From: an uncultured Collinsella sp. | GTDB lineage: Bacteria > Actinomycetota > Coriobacteriia > Coriobacteriales > Coriobacteriaceae | Assembly: GCA_958452935.1 (NCBI GenBank) | Contig: CAUDVX010000054.1 | Span: forward strand, 1 to 11,559 | Direction: 5' to 3' | DNA: 11,559 nucleotides | Program-made: the position numbers and the translations under genes | Notes under the pieces: generated by a model | Seen by the model: only the letters and a program-made list of their open reading frames with translations | Told to the model about the DNA's origin: nothing | Database searches by the model: none | In this document: in pieces, positions 6,032 through 11,559 of the stretch | Layout of the letters: every line of letters begins with the position of its first letter | Position numbering within the stretch: position 1 is the stretch's first letter

Positions 6032-6054
6032 GGCGCTGGGGGATACCCAGCGCC
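6032..6054 (-). terminator. Probable terminator of the DJ-1/maf operon
   Basis: A perfect 9-bp GC stem (GGCGCTGGG / CCCAGCGCC) with a 5-base loop begins 8 bases past the maf stop. On the minus strand it is followed by TACAATTTC, a poor T-tract, so termination may be partial and allow some read-through into the P1 peptidase gene. Confidence 0.6.
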
Positions 6055-6062
6055 AGATGCAA

Positions 6063-6644
6063 TTACGATAGTTTTTGAATCGCGCGCGCGACGCGAGCGA
6101 TGGGCAGGCCCACCACGTTGTAGAAGTCGCCCGAAATATCATGCACGAGCATGCGCCCGCCGACGCCCTGGATGCCGTAGGCGCCGGCTTTGTCCATGGG
6201 TTCGCCTGAGACGACGTAGCGCTCAATCTGCTCGTCGGTGAGCTCATAGAACGTCACGTCGGTCACATCGACAAACGACAGGCTCTCGGCGGCGTGCGGG
6301 GCTGTGGCGTCTCCGGCTCTAACGATGCAGACGCCGGTTGCGACCTGGTGCGTGCGCCCCGAGAGCTCGTGGAGCATGGTGCGGGCTTCGTCCTCGTTTG
6401 CCGGCTTACCCAAAATCTTGCCATCGAAGGTGACGATGGTGTCGGCCGCGATAGTCAGCTCATTGGACTCGGCGTGCTCGGCGGCAACGGCGGCAGCCTT
6501 TGCGCGAGCTAAGCGCTCGACAAGCGTAAGCGGGGTCTCGTCATCAAAAGGAGTCTCGTCGATGTCAGCGGGAATGACGCGGATGTCGTAGCCCGCTTCG
6601 CGCATCAACTCGATGCGGCGCGGTGATTGCGAAGCCAAAATCAT
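6063..6644 (-). CDS. maf: Maf family nucleotide pyrophosphatase
   Basis: Maf proteins hydrolyse nucleoside triphosphates, often dTTP, UTP or modified pyrimidine nucleotides, to the monophosphate plus pyrophosphate. They act as house-cleaning enzymes and have been linked to septum formation. The 193-residue length is normal. It begins with the hallmark ILASQSPRRIELM, followed by the metal and catalytic segment TIAADTIVTFDGKILGKP, SGRTHQVATGV, GEPMDKAGAYGIQGVGG and the closing GDFYNVVGLPI. The GAYGIQG type suggests the dTTP/UTP-active (YhdE-like) branch, an inference from motif style. Its ATG overlaps the stop of the upstream DJ-1 family gene (ATGA), so translation is coupled. A stem-loop follows the stop. 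Confidence 0.95.
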   Translation of the reverse strand: MILASQSPRRIELMREAGYDIRVIPADIDETPFDDETPLTLVERLARAKAAAVAAEHAESNELTIAADTIVTFDGKILGKPANEDEARTMLHELSGRTHQVATGVCIVRAGDATAPHAAESLSFVDVTDVTFYELTDEQIERYVVSGEPMDKAGAYGIQGVGGRMLVHDISGDFYNVVGLPIARVARAIQKLS

Positions 6645-7183
6645 AGCTGAATGCCCTCGGCAACCTTCTCGACAGCCTTGTCGCCGGCGAGCGTATGCAG
6701 CAGCTCAAGCGCAAAGGGGAGCGACTGGGCCATGCCGCTGGCGGTGATGATGTTGCCGTCGTGCGTGACCTTGTCGCCGGTATAGGCGCCCTCGGGGAAG
6801 CTCTTCTCAAAGCCGGGGAAGCACGTGGCGTGGCGTCCCTCGAGCAGGTCAAGCTCGCCCAGGATAAACGGGGCGGCGCAGATGGCGGCAACATGCTTGG
6901 TCGCGGCGAACTCGCAGACTACATCGCAGACGCGCTGGTCGGCGCGCAGGTTGGTGGCGCCGGGCAGACCGCCGGGCAGCACGACGCAGTCGTACTCGTC
7001 AAAGTTGATCTCGTCAAAGAGCGCATCGCAGGTCACGGGAATCTGCAGCGAGCTCACGACCTCGCGGGTGGGCATGATCGAGACGAGCGTGGCACGCACG
7101 CCGCCGCGGCGCATGACATCGACCATGGTCAGGCATTCAATCGTTTCAAAGCCATCGGCGGCAAGAACGGCAACGCTGGGCAT
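6641..7183 (-). CDS. DJ-1/PfpI (ThiJ/YajL-like) family protein
   Basis: Members of this class I glutamine-amidotransferase-like family include deglycase/glyoxalase-like proteins, redox sensors and proteases; the exact reaction here is unknown. The 180-residue protein has the DJ-1 subfamily layout. VAVLAADGFETIE carries the conserved Glu (about 16), VVLPGGLPGATNL forms the oxyanion-side loop, and the nucleophile elbow AAICAAPFIL holds the reactive Cys102. The C-terminal stretch is HDGNIITASGMAQSLPFALELL. The start at 7183 is chosen over longer in-frame starts (7198, 7249) because AAAGGAA lies 5 bases before it and homology begins there. The stop overlaps the maf start by 4 bp, so the two form an operon and may share a damage-control or house-cleaning role (inference). 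A loose -10 (TATAAG, 7226-7221) lies upstream. Confidence 0.93.
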   Translation of the reverse strand: MPSVAVLAADGFETIECLTMVDVMRRGGVRATLVSIMPTREVVSSLQIPVTCDALFDEINFDEYDCVVLPGGLPGATNLRADQRVCDVVCEFAATKHVAAICAAPFILGELDLLEGRHATCFPGFEKSFPEGAYTGDKVTHDGNIITASGMAQSLPFALELLHTLAGDKAVEKVAEGIQL

Positions 7184-7261
7184 AAGGGTTCCTTTCATAG
7201 GGCGGCATACAATTAGCCGTCTTATACCCCGAAGACCGCCGCTTGCCACGCACCATTCCCC

Positions 7262-7294
7262 AATGATTTTGATCCCCGCCCCAGAAAATCATGC
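7262..7294. repeat. Partial, diverged copy of the 7696-7751 palindrome arm
   Basis: Blocks AATGATT, ATCCCCG, CCCA and ATCATGC occur here in the same order and near-same spacing as at 7728-7763, on the other side of the small zinc-ribbon gene. Here the segment also forms its own inverted repeat (ATGATTTT / AAAATCAT, 7263-7270 and 7285-7292). It lies in the 206-bp gap between the DJ-1 gene and the zinc-ribbon gene, which otherwise shows no gene. Confidence 0.55.
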
Positions 7295-7389
7295 AGGGTG
7301 GATGGGTGTTGCGCACTAGGAGGGGCTTGCGGCGCGGCGATAAAATCTCGGCATCCGTCATCTTTCGCAACATGAGGAGCTGATTTGCG

Positions 7390-7689
7390 ATGATAGGCCT
7401 TAGGGTATCCGATCTTCTCGTTTTGCTAGTTGTATTTGGTGGTGTCGCGGCTGTCGCCTTTGCTGTTATCTTGAACAAGGAATCGTCGAATAAACCTCAG
7501 CCTCCGCAGTCCAATCCGTACCAGCAAATGCCGCCGACGCAGCAGGTTCCGCCGACGCAGCAGGTGCCGACCGCAATCGATGATGCTCAGCCAGTTGAGC
7601 CCGCTCATTTTTGTGCTCAGTGTGGCTCAATGGTGGAAGCAAATGCATCCTTCTGCCAAAACTGCGGTGCTCCGGTCAACCATCAGTGA
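7390..7689 (+). CDS. Small membrane-anchored zinc-ribbon protein
   Basis: The 99-residue protein has three parts. The first is an N-terminal hydrophobic segment (about 6-28, LLVLLVVFGGVAAVAFAVIL), most likely one membrane helix with the C-terminus in the cytoplasm. The second is a Pro/Gln-rich linker with the repeated unit PPTQQV. The third is a C-terminal zinc ribbon CAQCG-(10)-FCQNCGAPV with two CxxC pairs. Such ribbons usually bind zinc structurally and may contact protein or nucleic acid; no enzymatic role is visible. AGGAG lies 10 bases before ATG at 7390, a slightly long spacing. Its ribbon is of the same type as that ending the larger protein at 7870-9516, and the two sit next to each other in the same direction, separated by a palindrome. 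The gene is bracketed by related repeats at 7262-7294 and 7728-7763. Function unknown. Confidence 0.82.
   Translation: MIGLRVSDLLVLLVVFGGVAAVAFAVILNKESSNKPQPPQSNPYQQMPPTQQVPPTQQVPTAIDDAQPVEPAHFCAQCGSMVEANASFCQNCGAPVNHQ
7531..7566 (+). repeat. Tandem 18-bp repeat inside the linker of the small zinc-ribbon gene
   Basis: CCGCCGACGCAGCAGGT occurs twice in succession (7531-7548 and 7549-7566), differing only in the last base of the unit. It encodes PPTQQV twice. Copy number could vary between strains by slippage without breaking the frame. Confidence 0.9.
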
Positions 7690-7695
7690 TTTTTC

Positions 7696-7751
7696 TGGGA
7701 CGGGGATTAAATAATCATTGTGTACCGAATGATTATTTAATCCCCGTCCCA
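7696..7751. repeat. Perfect palindrome, 24-bp arms, 8-base loop (element D)
   Basis: Arms 7696-7719 and 7728-7751 are exactly complementary, starting TGGGACGGGGATT and enclosing GTGTACCG. TTTTC stands immediately on both sides (7691-7695 and 7752-7756), which could be a 5-bp target duplication or coincidence in T-rich DNA. It starts 6 bases after the small zinc-ribbon gene's stop (7687-7689) and could act as its terminator, with TTTTC following. It lacks the middle-segment motif of elements A-C. Confidence 0.8.
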
Positions 7752-7763
7752 TTTTCATCATGC
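7728..7763. repeat. Second copy of the repeat flanking the small zinc-ribbon gene
   Basis: This contains the right arm of element D plus the following ATCATGC. It matches 7262-7294 in four ordered blocks with small length differences between them, and so forms an imperfect direct repeat around the zinc-ribbon gene about 430 bp apart. Confidence 0.55.
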
Positions 7764-7791
7764 GTTACCGACTTTTTTGCACGTTGGGAAT

Positions 7792-7803
7792 TGTTGCGCA
7801 ACA
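7792..7803. promoter_or_regulatory. Perfect 12-bp palindrome upstream of the large zinc-ribbon gene
   Basis: TGTTGCGCAACA is a perfect palindrome in an AT-rich stretch 66 bp before the start codon at 7870. It could be a regulator-binding site. No convincing -35/-10 pair could be placed around it, so the role is a guess. Confidence 0.35.
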
Positions 7804-7869
7804 GATTTTGCTTTTTCGGGCTTAGCGTAGTCTCAGGTCATACTCACCTCTCAATCGAAAGGGGCAACC

Positions 7870-9516
7870 ATGCCGAAAACGAGAAAAATGAAATGGGGGA
7901 TGCTCCTTACGGCGGGCCTTGCACTGGCTGCCAGTCTTGTCGTGGCACCGCTCGGTGCCTACGCTGCCGACGTTCCCACGCCAGAGCTCAAGGATACGTA
8001 CGAGCTTGAGAATTCGATATATGTTGGTCGCTCGCCTTCAGGAAGGTATGTGCTGTACGGGGACGCATCTGAAGAACGGTTCTATTTACTAGATACTGAG
8101 GATTGGTCTCGCACCGTAGTGGATATTGATTTCGAGAGTGATGACTATAAAAATGCATACTGCTTTTCAGCCGACGAAGAGACCTTTTACTGTTTCAATA
8201 GAGCGAACGATTCCGTAGTTGTGCACGATTTATCTAAGGACGAATCGGAGGAATATCCACTGGGCGCTGCTGTCCCATCTGACATTCTTGAGTACAGCAG
8301 GAGTGGCGATGTCAGGCTTCAGATATCCAAGGACAATAAGTCACTATTTGTAACATCCCTAGTAAACGACACGCCTTCAAATGATTATTACGTTGTTTTT
8401 AGCATTGTTGATTTCAGGAACGGTAATACAACGGCTAAATATGAATACTCACCATCTGATGACTATTATCTGGATGAGACGGCTTGGATTTCAACTGATG
8501 GCAAGTACGGTTACGTTGTGCAAAACTACTGCGGAGATGACTACGATTCGCATTCGTCTTATGACGTGGTGACGCTCGACCTGAATTCCAAGAAGACTGT
8601 TAACTCGTCTGAATTTGACAAATCGGGCTATAGGGTTGTCGTTAACGACAACGGCGCCGCCATCGGCACGAGCTGCTATGTCTCTAAAGAGGGCGACGCA
8701 ACCTGCACCTACTACAGCAACCTGGAGTATAACTCGATTAATCAGGATGGTTCGCTAGTCCTCGGCCTGTATAACGAAGACTGTCACGGGCTCGGCTCTA
8801 GCTCTTCTGAACTTGAAAGTCTTGAAATGATTGTCGTCGATAACAAGACGGGTGAAACGCAATGGAGAGCCAAGTACCCCAATGATATTTCGCTTTATTA
8901 CAGGGATGATTTTGGTGCCCTTTCAAATGACGGCAGATTTGCATTGGTTAATGGTAGAGACGACAATGACAATAATTTGCTGTATTTGATTGATACAAAA
9001 ACGGGTGCGCACTCTCAGCTCAACCTGAGGGGTTCGCTGGAATACGATCGCGTGGGTGAAGACGACTACTGGGGGTCTGCGTGGTTCTCGAAGGACTGCT
9101 CATTGATTTACGCCGTTCAAGATAACAAGGATGACGGCTTTAGAATCGATGTCTACAAGAGCGGCATCTCCCAGCAATCCCTTTTGGCCGATTCGCAGGA
9201 GAAAGATAACTCGCCCTCGTTCAATCCCATTCTCATCGTCGTTATTGTTGCGATTCTCATCGCGGCGGGCGTTGGCGGCTTCTTTATCATTCGCATGCGC
9301 AAACACTCTAAGGCATATGCGGCGGTTGCGAATAACACCGCATATACAGCGTCTCAGCAGACGATGCCGCAGAATTTCGCCGGACAGCAGGCTCAGGCCC
9401 AGCTGCAGCAGCCTCCTGCGCTCTCGGATGCACCGCGATTCTGTAGCACGTGCGGAGGCCCGCTTACGCCCGATTCTCAATTTTGCCCACATTGCGGCGC
9501 ACCGGTAAAGCACTAA
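7870..9516 (+). CDS. Membrane protein: extracellular beta-propeller-like domain, TM helix, cytosolic zinc ribbon
   Basis: I do not recognise a named family. The 548-residue protein starts with a signal peptide (basic MPKTRKMKWG, hydrophobic core, likely cleavage after AYA at 32). Residues about 40-440 contain eight spaced motifs of the type S-x-D-G-x-x-hydrophobic (near 55, 100, 153, 208, 259, 291, 352 and 407), several followed by a strand ending in a D-x-K/N-T/S-G turn (VVDNKTG, LIDTKTG). This is the pattern of WD40/TolB-type propeller blades. One TM helix follows (about 453-474), then a basic stop-transfer RMRKHSK, a Gln/Ala-rich linker and a zinc ribbon (CSTC 525-528, CPHC 539-542). The ectodomain is rich in Asp, Ser, Tyr. 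AAAGGGG precedes the ATG. The middle of the gene is visibly AT-richer than its neighbours and uses AGA, AGG, ATA and TTA codons. Its stop is 4 bp from the next gene. A sensory or scaffolding role is conjecture. Confidence 0.85.
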   Translation: MPKTRKMKWGMLLTAGLALAASLVVAPLGAYAADVPTPELKDTYELENSIYVGRSPSGRYVLYGDASEERFYLLDTEDWSRTVVDIDFESDDYKNAYCFSADEETFYCFNRANDSVVVHDLSKDESEEYPLGAAVPSDILEYSRSGDVRLQISKDNKSLFVTSLVNDTPSNDYYVVFSIVDFRNGNTTAKYEYSPSDDYYLDETAWISTDGKYGYVVQNYCGDDYDSHSSYDVVTLDLNSKKTVNSSEFDKSGYRVVVNDNGAAIGTSCYVSKEGDATCTYYSNLEYNSINQDGSLVLGLYNEDCHGLGSSSSELESLEMIVVDNKTGETQWRAKYPNDISLYYRDDFGALSNDGRFALVNGRDDNDNNLLYLIDTKTGAHSQLNLRGSLEYDRVGEDDYWGSAWFSKDCSLIYAVQDNKDDGFRIDVYKSGISQQSLLADSQEKDNSPSFNPILIVVIVAILIAAGVGGFFIIRMRKHSKAYAAVANNTAYTASQQTMPQNFAGQQAQAQLQQPPALSDAPRFCSTCGGPLTPDSQFCPHCGAPVKH

Positions 9517-9520
9517 GCGC

Positions 9521-11224
9521 ATGCCGGTGGAGCGATTAAAACAGAATCGCGACATGTTGATGGTCGCGGGCATCTTGGCGGTGCTCGCGACCATTGCGGA
9601 TATGTTTCGCGATACCGTGGGATTCTCTTGCAACCCTATCTACTTGGTCCATGTCTTGGGATACATCGCCTTTTTCTGCGCAGCGTTTATGCTTGGCGAT
9701 TATCTGGTCGATCGGTTCCTGGCGGGACGCAAAGGTGCTGTCGACGTTCCTCGGCAAGTCCATGCTGGATGGTTTGACAACTTGTGCGACATGGCGTTCT
9801 CTGGCATCCCGCAGACGTACGCATTCGGCGGCATCATAAAACTGGGCGCAATCATCTACGCCTGCTGGTCTCCGTTGCTGGTCCTGCTGTTCCCGGGCGT
9901 GATCTGGTGGGATACTCGCCAACAGCTCTTGCAGTACAACGGACTGCCCAACGCGTTGTCGGAGGGCGCCGTTACCGATCACCATCCAATACTTGATACC
10001 TATCTGTACGGATGGTTTACCGACATGGGCCGTGCGCTGGGAAGCGTTGATGCTGGGGTGTACGCCTTCTGTCTGGTACAGGCGTTTCTGACGGCGTGTG
10101 CCTTGGCGTGCTGCCTTGTTTTGGTACGCCGCATGGGCGGCGGACGTGGCGTTTGCCTGGCACTGCTGACGCTTCTGTGCCTGTATTGGCATCTTCCCAT
10201 TTATGCCTCGGCCATGGCGAAGGACGCCACCTTCCTGCCGTTTTTCCTGCTGTTCTCGGTTGCTTCCATTGAGGTCATGCGCTCGAGGGGGCAACTTCTG
10301 AGGGCCCCCGGTTTCCTTCTCGTGTACGTTGTGCTCGTGTTGCTTGTGGCGCTGACGCGCAAGACCGGTTTGATACTCGCACTGGTCGTCTTGATTGCCG
10401 TGTTCTTTAGGGCTACGGGTCGGCGAGGAAAACTAATCGTTGCCGCGGTCGCGGTCGACAGCTCTCTGTTTATGGCGGTCATCATGCCAACGGCCGTGCT
10501 TCCCGCTTTGGGGTGCGAGCCTGGTGGCAAGCAGGAGGTCTACGGTCTCATGTTTCAGCAGTCCGCGTTGCTGATGCGTGACCACGGGGACGAGCTTCCG
10601 GAATGGCAGCGTCAAGAGATCGAGCGTGCCATCGGGGAGGATGGTAAGAACAACTACACGTGGTTTTTAACCGACTCCGTTAAAGACCCCACGTTTGGTA
10701 AGGCCGACGAGCTCGATTTTGCAGCCTATTGTGGCGCGTGGGTAGCGGGGCTCCTGCGGCATCCGCTTTGTTATCTCGAGGCGTATCTGGGGGTGCAGAT
10801 TGGCTGGTATGCCATGCCGGTGGCGGGAAGCGAGGCCCTGTCGCCCTATGTGACTCCTGTCGACGGGCACAACGTGAGCCATGTGTTTCCCCGCTCGCGG
10901 GACCTGGGATTGAGCTGGTCCGATGCGACCTTGGGCCGCAGTGTCGAGTCGCTCGTCGCATGGTTTCAGTCGACGCCGGTCGGCATGCTTGTCGGCGCCA
11001 AGGCACTTTGGTCGACCTGGGGTATGGCGTTTCTGCTGCTGGAGATAAAACGTCGTGCGCCCCAGAAACTCTATCTGATGGCGCCACTCGTTGCGGCAAA
11101 CCTTGTTCTTTGGATCTCGCCGACGTCGTACACGACCGAGTCGATGCGCTACCTACTGCCGTTGTTGTTCTGGCTGTCAGTAAGCACAGCGATGGTTTTT
11201 GCCAGCGTTACATCGACCGAATAA
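9521..11224 (+). CDS. Polytopic membrane protein, DUF6020/GT-C glycosyltransferase-like
   Basis: The 567-residue protein has roughly a dozen hydrophobic segments from residue 13 to near the C-terminus. It resembles DUF6020-type proteins and, more distantly, lipid-linked-sugar GT-C transferases. Suggestive motifs are FPGVIWWDTRQQ (124-135) with an acidic residue after the first membrane region, TDHHPILDTYLYGW (152-165) in an outside loop, ASAMAKDATF (229-238), LTRKTG (278-283) and the C-terminal TTESMRYLLPLLFW (538-551). A large hydrophilic loop spans about 331-410. If it is a GT-C enzyme it would move a sugar from a polyprenyl carrier on the outer membrane face, but no activity can be read from the sequence. 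ATG at 9521 lies 4 bp after the propeller/zinc-ribbon gene stop with no strong ribosome-binding site, so expression probably depends on the upstream gene. Met12 is a possible alternative start. A strong hairpin follows. Confidence 0.8.
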   Translation: MPVERLKQNRDMLMVAGILAVLATIADMFRDTVGFSCNPIYLVHVLGYIAFFCAAFMLGDYLVDRFLAGRKGAVDVPRQVHAGWFDNLCDMAFSGIPQTYAFGGIIKLGAIIYACWSPLLVLLFPGVIWWDTRQQLLQYNGLPNALSEGAVTDHHPILDTYLYGWFTDMGRALGSVDAGVYAFCLVQAFLTACALACCLVLVRRMGGGRGVCLALLTLLCLYWHLPIYASAMAKDATFLPFFLLFSVASIEVMRSRGQLLRAPGFLLVYVVLVLLVALTRKTGLILALVVLIAVFFRATGRRGKLIVAAVAVDSSLFMAVIMPTAVLPALGCEPGGKQEVYGLMFQQSALLMRDHGDELPEWQRQEIERAIGEDGKNNYTWFLTDSVKDPTFGKADELDFAAYCGAWVAGLLRHPLCYLEAYLGVQIGWYAMPVAGSEALSPYVTPVDGHNVSHVFPRSRDLGLSWSDATLGRSVESLVAWFQSTPVGMLVGAKALWSTWGMAFLLLEIKRRAPQKLYLMAPLVAANLVLWISPTSYTTESMRYLLPLLFWLSVSTAMVFASVTSTE

Positions 11225-11260
11225 AGCGGGCCCGCGTGCAGTTACGCACGCGGGCCCGCT
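11225..11260. terminator. Bidirectional terminator between convergent genes
   Basis: A perfect 15-bp GC stem (AGCGGGCCCGCGTGC with its complement) encloses the loop AGTTAC. It starts right after the DUF6020-like stop and ends 12 bases before the stop of the methyltransferase on the other strand. Its symmetry would let it serve both, although there is no clear T-tract. It lacks the two-tier structure of elements A-C. Confidence 0.75.
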
Positions 11261-11272
11261 CTCGTCATGCGG

Positions 11273-11559
11273 TTAGTTGCGCTTGAGGTGGACGACGGTT
11301 TCGCAGTGGAAGGTTTGCGGGAATAGGTCGACCGGCGTGATCTTGACGGGGGAGAAGGTGCCCTCCTCGACAAAGCGCTTAAGGTCGCGGGCCAGAGTCG
11401 CCGGGTCGCAGCTCACGTAGGCGACGTCGCGGGCGCTCGTGCTGGCGATGAGGTCGATGGCCTCGGGCGCCAGACCTGCGCGCGGCGGATCGACCACCAG
11501 GACATCGGCATCCTGGTCGGGGAACTCGCGCACCGCGTCTCCGCCAATGACGTCGACGT
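11273..11559 (-). CDS. RlmD/TrmA family RNA (uracil-5-)-methyltransferase, 3' part
   Basis: SAM-dependent enzymes of this family methylate C5 of a specific uridine in 23S rRNA or tRNA. Only the last 95 or so codons are present and the frame stays open to the window edge. The C-terminal half of the methyltransferase domain is clear. DVLVVDPPRAGL carries the conserved DPPR motif, and AYVSCDPATLARDLKRF contains the catalytic Cys of the SC(N/D)PATLARD signature. The end KITPVDLFPQTFHCETVVHLKR is also typical, with the HxE general-base motif. The GTG at 11533 is internal and not a start, as matching sequence (DVIGGDAV) continues upstream. Whether it is RlmD, RlmC or TrmA cannot be decided without the N-terminal TRAM and Fe-S part; RlmD/RlmCD is most common in Gram-positives. 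Confidence 0.93.
   Translation of the reverse strand, partial: VDVIGGDAVREFPDQDADVLVVDPPRAGLAPEAIDLIASTSARDVAYVSCDPATLARDLKRFVEEGTFSPVKITPVDLFPQTFHCETVVHLKRN

Noticed and set aside
7146..7478. A 110-codon minus-strand frame upstream of the DJ-1 family gene
   Set aside because: It overlaps the starts of two well-supported genes in a different frame, with no homology or ribosome-binding site.

Overview
The window looks like chromosome from a fairly high-GC Gram-positive of the Coriobacteriia, most likely a gut Collinsella or a close relative. This assignment rests on overall base composition, gene content (ackA, class I pta, glf, a P1 peptidase, DUF6020-like membrane proteins, zinc-ribbon membrane proteins) and the style of the intergenic hairpins. 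It is an inference, because there is no rRNA in the window.

Layout. The 3' part of ackA (1-608, +) converges on pta (1157-2137, -). The gap between them holds a terminator, three tandem 62-bp units and a 119-bp two-tier hairpin. A divergent promoter region (about 2138-2368) separates pta from a glf-glycosyltransferase operon (2369-4595, +), which makes and probably uses UDP-galactofuranose for a surface glycan. A gap of about 360 bp (4596-4959) holds two more two-tier hairpins and separates that operon from a convergent P1-family (DmpA/NylC-like) peptidase (4960-5961, -). Upstream on the same strand is a translationally coupled DJ-1/PfpI-maf pair (7183-6063, -). To the right on the + strand lie a small membrane zinc-ribbon protein (7390-7689), a 548-aa membrane protein with a predicted extracellular beta-propeller and a cytosolic zinc ribbon (7870-9516), and a 567-aa polytopic membrane protein resembling DUF6020/GT-C enzymes (9521-11224). 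The window ends in the 3' part of an RlmD/TrmA-type RNA uridine methyltransferase (11273-11559, -).

The least ordinary signal is between the genes. Three intergenic elements (about 1019-1137, 4618-4726, 4820-4948) share one architecture. Each has long perfect outer arms (25, 21 and 31 bp, with unrelated sequences), an interrupted middle segment and an inner terminator hairpin. The second and third also share nearly identical middle-segment sequences, and their differences preserve base pairing. The first shares only the GTCCT and TGCGGAA blocks. This pattern suggests a family of structured 3'-end RNA elements. Other repeats are the 62-bp tandem array, a perfect 24-bp-arm palindrome at 7696-7751 flanked by TTTTC, and a related partial copy on the other side of the small zinc-ribbon gene.

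The second point of interest is the pair of neighbouring membrane proteins that carry the same kind of C-terminal zinc ribbon. The larger one has AT-richer coding sequence and lies 4 bp upstream of the DUF6020-like gene. It may be an uncharacterised envelope sensing or glycan module. No tRNA, rRNA, CRISPR array, transposase or phage gene was seen.
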